This document shows positions 1-5,402 of a stretch of 5,444 bases of DNA, one piece after another. How positions within the stretch are numbered: position 1 is the stretch's first letter; the number at the start of each line of letters is the position of its first letter. A program made the position numbers and the translations under genes. A model generated the notes under the pieces. It worked only from the letters and a program-made list of their open reading frames with translations, was not told where the DNA came from and ran no database searches. This stretch comes from Chloroflexi bacterium TMED70 (GTDB lineage Bacteria > Chloroflexota > Dehalococcoidia > Lucifugimonadales > Lucifugimonadaceae), in the NCBI GenBank assembly GCA_002171675.1, contig NHDX01000020.1:30067-35510 (forward strand), in the 5' to 3' direction.

Positions 1-273
1 ATAGGAGAAATGGGTCCTCCAGATGTTCAAAAAGGAGTTCCTGGATTAGGGAATAGGATAGTAGTTTTAACTCCTGAAGGTGAAAAAATAGCAGACTTAG
101 GAGAAGGATTACCAGGGCAAAATGCCGATCAGTTCGTAGCTCCACACGGAGTAACAACAGACTCGAAGGGTAATGTTTATGTAGGAGAAGTTGCTTGGAC
201 ATGGTGGGGATCTAAACAAGAGCCACAACCTTTGGGAGAATTAATATCTTTAAGAAAATGGATAAAGAAATAG
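1..273 (+). CDS. NHL/PAL-like beta-propeller protein, C-terminal part (cut by window edge)
   Basis: Only the last 90 codons are visible. The frame is open from base 1 (Ile-Gly-Glu before the first Met at base 10), and the homologous stretch of the next gene continues upstream, so the Met at 10 is internal and the true start lies outside the window. The segment aligns end to end with the C-terminus of the following gene: about 39 of 88 positions are identical by hand, including QxGVPxLGxR, PHG and the closing SLRKW. The PHG histidine matches the third zinc-ligand His of peptidyl-alpha-hydroxyglycine alpha-amidating lyase (PAL), and it is followed by an NHL-type strand (DSKGNVYVGEV). The product is probably a soluble six-bladed propeller enzyme of about 300 residues. 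The family is clear, but the substrate is unknown. It is the first visible gene of a tandem set and ends 8 bases before the preferred start of the next. Confidence 0.85.
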   Translation: MGEMGPPDVQKGVPGLGNRIVVLTPEGEKIADLGEGLPGQNADQFVAPHGVTTDSKGNVYVGEVAWTWWGSKQEPQPLGELISLRKWIKK

Positions 274-277
274 AGGA
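272..277 (+). promoter_or_regulatory. Shine-Dalgarno site of the second propeller gene
   Basis: AGAGGA lies 4 bases before the ATG at 282 and overlaps the stop codon (271-273) of the preceding gene. It decides the start at 282 over the upstream ATG at 258, and its position suggests that translation is coupled across the junction. Confidence 0.7.
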
Positions 278-281
278 CAAA

Positions 282-1211
282 ATGATAGATAATAAAACAA
301 AATTTGATCCAGTTCCATTTTGGGCTAAGCTACCTCATCCAATGAGATTTCATGAGGCTACAAGCGTAGCAACAGATTCAGAAGATAATGTTTATGTTTA
401 TAACAGGGGATTATTTCCTCTCATTATCTTTGATAAAAATGGAAACTACTTAAATCATTGGGGTGAAGGAGAATTCGATAGACCACATGGAATAAGAGTA
501 GATGATAATGATGACCTTTTTCTTATAGATGATATTGGTCATATAGTTCAGAAAAGATCTAAAGAAGGAGAGATTATTTTCACTATTGGAGAAAGAGGTA
601 AAGCTGCTGAATGGCAGGGTGGAGATTATTTCAATAGACCAACCGATGTAGCTATTGATAGAGAAACAAGTGACATCTTTGTTTCAGATGGATATGGGAA
701 TTCAAGAATACATAAATTTGATAGTGCTGGTAAGCATATTTTGAGTTGGGGTAAACCTGGATCAGAAGAAGGAGAATTTTCTCTACCTCATAATATTAGT
801 ATTTTTGATAAAGATAAGATAGCGCTTTGTGACAGAGAAAATTTCAGAGTACAAATTTTTGATTTTGATGGGAATTATCTTGATCAATGGCATTTTCATA
901 GACCTATTGCAATATATTCTGATCAATACTCAAAAGAAATATATGTTGCTGAAGCAGGAGCCCCAGAAGTTCAAGCTGGTGTTCCTAATCTTGGTTTAAG
1001 GGTAGCTATAGTAAACGAAAAAGGAGAAATGATTTCATCATTTGGAAAAGGAACTTTAGGTGAACAACCTGATCAATTAATAGGACCACACGGTATAGCT
1101 GTAGATACAGAAGGATCAATTTATATAGCAGAAGTTTCTTTCACTGCTTATGGATCTAATCAAGATCCTCAGAGAGAAGTAGTTTCACTAAGGAAATGGA
1201 AGAGGAGTTAG
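282..1211 (+). CDS. NHL-repeat beta-propeller, PAL-like lyase (complete, 309 aa)
   Basis: This is a six-bladed NHL-type propeller resembling the catalytic core of peptidyl-alpha-hydroxyglycine alpha-amidating lyase. That zinc enzyme splits an alpha-hydroxyglycine carbinolamide into an amide and glyoxylate. Numbered from Met at 282, visible matches are YNRG (Arg42), RPHGI (His69), RPTDVAID (119-126), FVSDGYGNSRI (133-143, with Tyr138 and Arg142), LPHN (His170), CDRENFRVQIF (183-193) and GPHGI (His270). The three His fit the PAL zinc triad. The Cys next to the Tyr in animal PAL is Gly here, so that disulfide is absent. There is no signal peptide or membrane segment, so the protein is predicted cytoplasmic. 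The start at 282 is chosen because AGAGGA lies 4 bases upstream; an in-frame ATG at 258 lacks a good ribosome site and overlaps the previous gene. It is the middle gene of the tandem set. Fold and family are well supported, but the actual reaction is inferred and another lyase or a non-enzymatic role is possible. Confidence 0.85.
   Translation: MIDNKTKFDPVPFWAKLPHPMRFHEATSVATDSEDNVYVYNRGLFPLIIFDKNGNYLNHWGEGEFDRPHGIRVDDNDDLFLIDDIGHIVQKRSKEGEIIFTIGERGKAAEWQGGDYFNRPTDVAIDRETSDIFVSDGYGNSRIHKFDSAGKHILSWGKPGSEEGEFSLPHNISIFDKDKIALCDRENFRVQIFDFDGNYLDQWHFHRPIAIYSDQYSKEIYVAEAGAPEVQAGVPNLGLRVAIVNEKGEMISSFGKGTLGEQPDQLIGPHGIAVDTEGSIYIAEVSFTAYGSNQDPQREVVSLRKWKRS
1201..1207 (+). promoter_or_regulatory. Shine-Dalgarno site of the third propeller gene, inside the previous gene
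   Basis: AGAGGAG lies 6 bases before the ATG at 1214. It is built from the final Lys-Arg-Ser codons of the second propeller gene, whose stop is 1209-1211. A ribosome finishing that gene covers this site, which fits stop-restart coupling. It supports the start at 1214 rather than 1196. Confidence 0.8.
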
Positions 1212-1213
1212 TT

Positions 1214-2107
1214 ATGATTGTTGGAGACGGAGATTTTAGGTACGAGTTAGATGAAAATTGGCCAAATAAAATACCTGATTACTGGGTATTAGGGCAATGT
1301 GCAGATATAGATATAGATTCAGATGATAATGCATGGGTATTTTCTAGAGAAAAACATCCAGTGACTAAATGGTCAAATGATGGAAAATTTTTAGGTTCTT
1401 GGGGTAACCAAGGAGACCAAAGAGGAGAATTTAGAATACCTCACGGACTAAATATTGATTCTGAAGGCTATATATGGCTTACTGATCACCAAACACATCA
1501 AGTTACTAAACATAAACAAAATGGTGAATGTGTAATGGAGTTAGGAGAATTTGGTTTTGCTAATTTTACACTTACAACAGATGGTACCCAAGGTGGTCCT
1601 TTTAATATGCCTACAGGATCCTCAATAGCTCCTGATGGAAAAATATTTGTAAGTGACGGATATGGTAATAGAAGAGTACATAGATTTTCAAGCGAAGGTG
1701 AGCATGAATTATCTTGGGGTGAGCATGGAACTGGAAATGGTCAATTTGCTATAGTTCATAAATTAGGAGTTTCAAAAGATAATAGAGTTTTTGTTTGTGA
1801 CAGAGAGAATGATAGGATTCAAATTTTTTCTCCTGAAGGAGAATTAATTGATATTTGGACTAATGGATTAGCTGGTCCTGGAGATATATATTTTCAAGAT
1901 GATATTGTTTATGTAGTTGAACAGAGCCAAGGTAGTGGGATTTCAATTTGGAACCTTTCTGGAGATCTAATAACTAGATGGAGAGGAGTGCCTGAGGTAT
2001 GTGAAGCAGTACACGGTTGTGCAGTTGATTCCAAAGGAAATATATTCATTGCTGAAATAGGAATGGGTGATGTTGGCCAGAGGATTAGAAAGCTTAATAA
2101 AGTTTAG
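1214..2107 (+). CDS. NHL-repeat beta-propeller, divergent PAL-like protein (complete, 297 aa)
   Basis: This is a third propeller paralog, more distant from the first two. Numbered from Met at 1214, it shows IPHGLNIDSEGYIWLTD (His77, very close to the PAL blade with the first zinc His), FVSDGYGNRRVHRF (145-158, Tyr150 and Arg154), IVHKLGV (His182), VCDRENDRIQIF (194-205) and AVHGCAVDSKGNIFIAEI (His267). All three presumed zinc His are kept. However, PTD of the canonical blade is PTG, the Pro before the second and third His is lost, and the long loop and SLRKW tail shared by the other two are missing (the tail is RIRKL). It probably uses a different substrate. No signal peptide is visible. The start at 1214 is preferred over the in-frame ATG at 1196 because AGAGGAG sits 6 bases upstream, leaving a 2-base gap after the previous stop. 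It is the last gene of the operon and converges on the malate synthase with overlapping stops. Confidence 0.83.
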   Translation: MIVGDGDFRYELDENWPNKIPDYWVLGQCADIDIDSDDNAWVFSREKHPVTKWSNDGKFLGSWGNQGDQRGEFRIPHGLNIDSEGYIWLTDHQTHQVTKHKQNGECVMELGEFGFANFTLTTDGTQGGPFNMPTGSSIAPDGKIFVSDGYGNRRVHRFSSEGEHELSWGEHGTGNGQFAIVHKLGVSKDNRVFVCDRENDRIQIFSPEGELIDIWTNGLAGPGDIYFQDDIVYVVEQSQGSGISIWNLSGDLITRWRGVPEVCEAVHGCAVDSKGNIFIAEIGMGDVGQRIRKLNKV

Positions 2108-3768
2108 AAAGCATCAGGACTACTAGCAATTTTTTCTAGATCATCTCTTGTGTAAGAGCCTAATGATCTGAACTCGTAATCTGTATAATTTTTAATCCAT
2201 TGCATTGCAATTTTTGAAGATTTTTCATAATTTGATTTTTGGTCATCTGTAGCATCATCTCCAAGTAAATTAATTATATCTTTTGTTTCATCATTTATAA
2301 TTTCTTTAACCAGCTTGAATGTATGTTCTTCTTCAGTATCTTCTGAGAAAGATTTATGAACGATTCTTTGAGCAATTTGTCCAGTAGAAATCCTAGCTGT
2401 TGCTAAATCTTCCATTAAGGCAGGTCTTTTACCTGGTTTTCCTGCTAATCTATCAATACCTTTAGCTCCTCGACCGTTTAACCAGCCCTCAATATATTCA
2501 AGCAAAGTTCTAACATTTTGTCTTGTTCCTTCTTTAGTAAGTGTTCCATTAGGATTATCAATCTTAACGGGATAATTGTCAGGATTTTTCATATCTTCTG
2601 AAGGTTCCCATCCTGACTCTCTTAGTTTCTTGAATGGCTCAGCAGCGGGATCCATATGATAAATATGAGCAACCCAAGCTCTTATGAAACCTTGCTTTGC
2701 TTCCCACTCTTTATCCGCTTTTATAGATTTTGCTGCTTCTATATTTACCTCTTCATCTCTAGAAGGCAATGCAGTAGCCATTCCTCCTATAGGAACAGCG
2801 TCATGTTTTAGACAAATTGCAACTAATCTTCTAAAAATATTCGACATAAATTCAGTATTTTGAATAGTAACATCGAATCTATCAGGCCATACAAAATCTT
2901 TGTCGTGCATGACATACTCTAGAATACTTGCTTTTAGGTCCCATCTAGCTGCATTTAATCCGGCAGCATACTCTCCAAGTGCATGTAACATTTCTTCCAT
3001 TTGAAACACAGCAGGAAGTGACTCAATAAGTATTATTGCCTTAATATTTATGTCATTTATTTCTGAAACAGAATTCTTGATTTCAGTAAATAAACTATTA
3101 TAAAATTTTGTTTCGCTTGCAGATTCTGTTTTTGGAATATAGAAATAAACTCCATCACCACTTTTATGTTGAGCTCTACCTCCAAAAAATAGTGTTAGTG
3201 CAGTACCAAGAATTGTTGCTGATATAGGTTCATTATCTATTGTTACAGACGGTTCATCTAAGTGTAATCCTCGTTCTCTATGCATAAAAAAAGGAATTTT
3301 GCCAGGTTGTAATTCATAGTGCTTACCAGTAGTTTGATTATCAAAAGTTAATGTCCCTAAAGTTGCGTTCATTCTATTTCTAGTAGCATGAATAGAATCC
3401 TCTAGAGTATGTCCTGCTGCATCTTCATCATCGTCCAAATCACCCTCAGCTCTTACTCCACCTGGTCCTGGATTTAAGGCATTAATAAGCATAGAAGCTA
3501 TACCTGCAGGCCCCGAAATTTCTATACCTGGTTTTCTTAGATCGTCTGGTAATTCACCTATCTTCCATTCACCATTAGCTTCAGATTTTTCTAATGGAGA
3601 TGGCATTATCCCATTTCGTGCTTTTTCTTGATTTTCAATTCGTTCTTTTCGAATTTGTTTTACTTCATCGTTAAATTTGTCATGAAGATTAACAAGCAGT
3701 GTTTGAAATTCTGGTGTAAATATGTCATCACATTCAATTTGTGAGTTGAAAGATAATCTGTCGCTCAA
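2104..3768 (-). CDS. aceB: malate synthase (AceB/MSA-type), divergent
   Basis: It condenses glyoxylate with acetyl-CoA to malate, the second step of the glyoxylate shunt, in the cytoplasm. At 554 residues it is near the usual 530-550 of the A-type enzyme. Visible landmarks are ISGP (84-87), INALN (95-99), LEDS (122-125), HRERGLHL (163-170, catalytic Arg166), YFYIPKTES (208-216), ILIESLPAVFQMEE (246-259, Mg ligand Glu249), GLNAARWD (270-277, Mg ligand Asp277), GGMATALPSRDEE (328-340) and LMEDLATARIS (451-461, catalytic base Asp454). All main catalytic residues are present, so activity is likely. Oddities: an Asp-rich stretch replaces the usual MADFEDS approach, the family signature around Trp276 is degraded, and there is a Gly/Lys/Pro-rich insert before the catalytic Asp. 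The start is TTG at 3768, supported by AGGAG 9 bases upstream; no Met occurs before residue 55. It lies 71 bases downstream of the sigma gene on the same strand. Isocitrate lyase is not in the window. Confidence 0.93.
   Translation of the reverse strand: MSDRLSFNSQIECDDIFTPEFQTLLVNLHDKFNDEVKQIRKERIENQEKARNGIMPSPLEKSEANGEWKIGELPDDLRKPGIEISGPAGIASMLINALNPGPGGVRAEGDLDDDEDAAGHTLEDSIHATRNRMNATLGTLTFDNQTTGKHYELQPGKIPFFMHRERGLHLDEPSVTIDNEPISATILGTALTLFFGGRAQHKSGDGVYFYIPKTESASETKFYNSLFTEIKNSVSEINDINIKAIILIESLPAVFQMEEMLHALGEYAAGLNAARWDLKASILEYVMHDKDFVWPDRFDVTIQNTEFMSNIFRRLVAICLKHDAVPIGGMATALPSRDEEVNIEAAKSIKADKEWEAKQGFIRAWVAHIYHMDPAAEPFKKLRESGWEPSEDMKNPDNYPVKIDNPNGTLTKEGTRQNVRTLLEYIEGWLNGRGAKGIDRLAGKPGKRPALMEDLATARISTGQIAQRIVHKSFSEDTEEEHTFKLVKEIINDETKDIINLLGDDATDDQKSNYEKSSKIAMQWIKNYTDYEFRSLGSYTRDDLEKIASSPDAF
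2138..2169. repeat. imperfect hairpin just past the convergent stops
   Basis: AGATCAT (2138-2144) pairs with ATGATCT (2163-2169), and inside it CTCTT (2145-2149) pairs with AAGAG (2154-2158) around a GTGT loop. This gives 12 pairs with a one-sided CCTA bulge. It lies 30 bases after the third propeller stop, inside the last codons of malate synthase. No U-run follows on either strand (on the plus strand the T-run precedes it), so it is not a canonical intrinsic terminator. It might protect the 3' end of the propeller mRNA, or be chance. Confidence 0.35.
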
Positions 3769-3777
3769 AGTAAATAA

Positions 3778-3782
3778 CTCCT
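3778..3782 (-). promoter_or_regulatory. Shine-Dalgarno site of malate synthase
   Basis: AGGAG on the minus strand, separated by 9 bases from the TTG start at 3766-3768. It is the main support for a TTG start, since no ATG is available before residue 55. Confidence 0.8.
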
Positions 3783-3809
3783 AATATAATTTATTATCAA
3801 AATTATACT
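3783..3809 (-). repeat. AT-only inverted repeat in the rpoD-aceB gap
   Basis: On the minus strand AGTATAATTT and AAATTATATT flank a 7-base loop (TGATAAT), giving a 10-pair stem with one G-T wobble. It spans the candidate -10 element and ends right against the malate synthase ribosome site. It could be an operator, a weak leader hairpin, or chance in very AT-rich DNA. It lacks the GC stem and following U-run of an intrinsic terminator. Confidence 0.4.
3802..3807 (-). promoter_or_regulatory. candidate -10 element ahead of malate synthase
   Basis: The minus strand carries an exact TATAAT about 33 bases before the TTG start. A transcript starting about 7 bases downstream would have a leader of roughly 27 bases. 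No convincing -35 hexamer sits 16-18 bases upstream (the nearest is CTAGAT-like), and the gap is nearly all A/T, so a chance match is quite possible. Read-through from rpoD is the alternative. Confidence 0.35.
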
Positions 3810-3839
3810 ATTTATTTGAGTTAAATCTAGAAGTGAAAA

Positions 3840-5366
3840 CTAGGAAATAAGTTCTTTCAAATCAGACACGTCTCTATCAGATCTTAATCTGCCTAGTGCT
3901 TTTCTTTCTATCTGCCTAATTCTTTCTCTCGTTAGGCTTAAGTCTCTACCAATTTCTTCCAAAGTTCTTGGTTTACCGTCAGTAATACCAAATCTGAGCT
4001 CTAATACTTTTCTTTCTCTATCATTTAACTGACTAAGTACTGAATCAATGTGACTTCTCATAGATGATTGAGCAGCAACTTCAGGAGGTGTAGGGGTAGA
4101 ATCATCTTCAATTAAATCTCCAAGTTCATTTTCTCCTTCTTCACCTATGGGAGTTTCAAGCGAAACTGGTTCTTGAGCCATTTTTAGAATTTCAGCAACT
4201 TTATTAGGTTGCATTTCTAATCTTTCAGCAAGTTCTTGAATTGAAGGTTCTCGATTGAATTCTTGAGCTAATTCTCTTCTTGACCTCATTATTTTGTTTA
4301 ATGTTTCTACTACATGAACAGGAATCCTTATAGTCCTTGCTTGATCAGCTATAGCTCGTGTAATTCCTTGTCTTATCCACCAAGTGGCGTAAGTAGAAAA
4401 CTTAAAACCTTTTCTGAAATCAAATTTTTCAATTGCTCTCATTAATCCAATATTTCCTTCTTGAATTAGATCTAACATTGAAAGCCCTCTATTCAGGTGT
4501 TTTTTAGCAACAGAAACAACAAGTCTCAAGTTCGCTTCTCCTAAATGTTTTCTTGCTTTTTCACCTTCTTCTTTTAGTATCTGAAGATGATTTCTAAACT
4601 TATTACCATCTGTAAGATCTTTAATTACAGGATTAGGGTTTTTAATAGGCTTTTCTATATTAACTTTAGATTTAATAAGATAATTTTCTGGAAAAATTCT
4701 TCGCAAAATAGAAAGCTCAATAATTTTTTCTTGTGTTTCTTCCAAGGGAATACCTGTACTATCAGAAATATATTTTGAAGCTTCTAGGAAAAATTCATCT
4801 ACTTTCTGACCATCTATAATTTCTTTAATTCTTTCATTTATAGAAAGCTCTGAAAGAGTTATTTCTTCTTTAATATTTAAAAACTTCTTAAGTGCTTTAG
4901 TTATCTTGGATAAATCAGAAATTTTTTCAAGTAATTTTTCAATTATGAAGCTATTTAGATCATTATTTTCATAAAAGTTAGTGCCATAATCTATATCCTC
5001 TTCTGAAAAATCAGATGGCATTATGAGTATCTTTTTCAAGAAAATTGAACTTTCTATAGATCTAGCTAAAATAACCTCATCTTGTGCTGATAATAAATTT
5101 ACTTTACCTATTTCTTTTAAGTACATTCTTACTGTATCGTTACTTAGTTCAGAATCATCCTTATTCTTTTTTGAGGTATCGTTATTAGACTCTCTTCTTT
5201 GTTCCCAACTTGTTAATTCAGAACTGGTGAAAGATTTAAGGTCCTGTTCTTCTTCATTAGCCTCATCTTCTATGCTGGTTTTGCTGGAACGACGTATATT
5301 ATCATCATCCTCATTTTCAAAACCTTCTTCAATTACATTGCCGTCATCATTAGATTTTCGAACCAA
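3840..5366 (-). CDS. rpoD: RNA polymerase primary sigma factor (sigma-70 group 1)
   Basis: This is the housekeeping sigma subunit that directs RNA polymerase to -10/-35 promoters (508 aa). Residues 1-75 are acidic and Ser/Asn-rich with no recognisable region 1.1. Region 1.2 is at about 76-108 (DTVRMYLKEIG). Residues 109-262 form a Lys/Glu/Ile-rich non-conserved insert. Region 2 spans about 270-351 and includes NLRLVVSVAKK, DLIQEGNIGLMRA and FSTYATWWIRQGITRAIADQ. Trp329, Trp330, Gln333 and Thr336 match the -10 recognition residues of E. coli sigma-70. Region 3 spans about 352-430, and region 4 about 437-500 with the -35 helix LTRERIRQIE (Arg480, Glu481, Arg484). The start is TTG at 5366, with AAGGAG 9 bases upstream and no Met until residue 81, which is inside region 1.2. 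It is also called sigA. It has its own 5' region here, so no dnaG is directly fused or overlapping within the window. The motif ELSILRRIFP in the insert recalls Chloroflexota sigma factors (memory, unchecked). Confidence 0.97.
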   Translation of the reverse strand: MVRKSNDDGNVIEEGFENEDDDNIRRSSKTSIEDEANEEEQDLKSFTSSELTSWEQRRESNNDTSKKNKDDSELSNDTVRMYLKEIGKVNLLSAQDEVILARSIESSIFLKKILIMPSDFSEEDIDYGTNFYENNDLNSFIIEKLLEKISDLSKITKALKKFLNIKEEITLSELSINERIKEIIDGQKVDEFFLEASKYISDSTGIPLEETQEKIIELSILRRIFPENYLIKSKVNIEKPIKNPNPVIKDLTDGNKFRNHLQILKEEGEKARKHLGEANLRLVVSVAKKHLNRGLSMLDLIQEGNIGLMRAIEKFDFRKGFKFSTYATWWIRQGITRAIADQARTIRIPVHVVETLNKIMRSRRELAQEFNREPSIQELAERLEMQPNKVAEILKMAQEPVSLETPIGEEGENELGDLIEDDSTPTPPEVAAQSSMRSHIDSVLSQLNDRERKVLELRFGITDGKPRTLEEIGRDLSLTRERIRQIERKALGRLRSDRDVSDLKELIS

Positions 5367-5375
5367 TTATTATCT

Positions 5376-5381
5376 CTCCTT
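5376..5381 (-). promoter_or_regulatory. Shine-Dalgarno site of rpoD
   Basis: AAGGAG on the minus strand, separated by 9 bases from the TTG start at 5364-5366. This is the same spacing as for the malate synthase. It supports the TTG start and the acidic N-terminal extension. Confidence 0.82.
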
Positions 5382-5396
5382 TTATTTACCCCTGAA

Positions 5397-5402
5397 ATTA
5401 TA
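5397..5402 (-). promoter_or_regulatory. candidate -10 element of the rpoD promoter
   Basis: The minus strand carries TATAAT about 31 bases before the TTG start, followed by a GGGG where transcription could begin. A TTGGAC at 5417-5422 resembles a -35 box, but the spacer is only 14 bases. A 17-base spacer would put a T-rich, poor hexamer at 5420-5425. The position is right for a rpoD promoter; the -35 assignment is weak. Confidence 0.4.

Noticed and set aside
10..273. A complete 87-residue gene starting at the ATG at base 10
   Set aside because: The frame is open to base 1 and matches the interior of the next paralog, so this Met is internal to a gene cut by the window edge.
258..281. ATG at 258 as start of the second propeller gene
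   Set aside because: It overlaps the preceding coding end and has no good ribosome site; the in-frame ATG at 282 has AGAGGA 4 bases upstream.
1196..1213. ATG at 1196 as start of the third propeller gene
   Set aside because: It arises from the Lys-Trp codons of the previous gene and lacks a ribosome site; the ATG at 1214 has AGAGGAG at ideal spacing.
2130..2135. T-run near the convergent stops as an intrinsic terminator
   Set aside because: The T-run precedes rather than follows the only hairpin on the plus strand, and it is coding sequence of malate synthase.
4587..4778. A 63-residue plus-strand reading frame
   Set aside because: It lies wholly opposite the sigma factor insert, has a low-complexity Ile/Phe/Asn-rich translation typical of AT-rich antisense, and resembles nothing recognisable.
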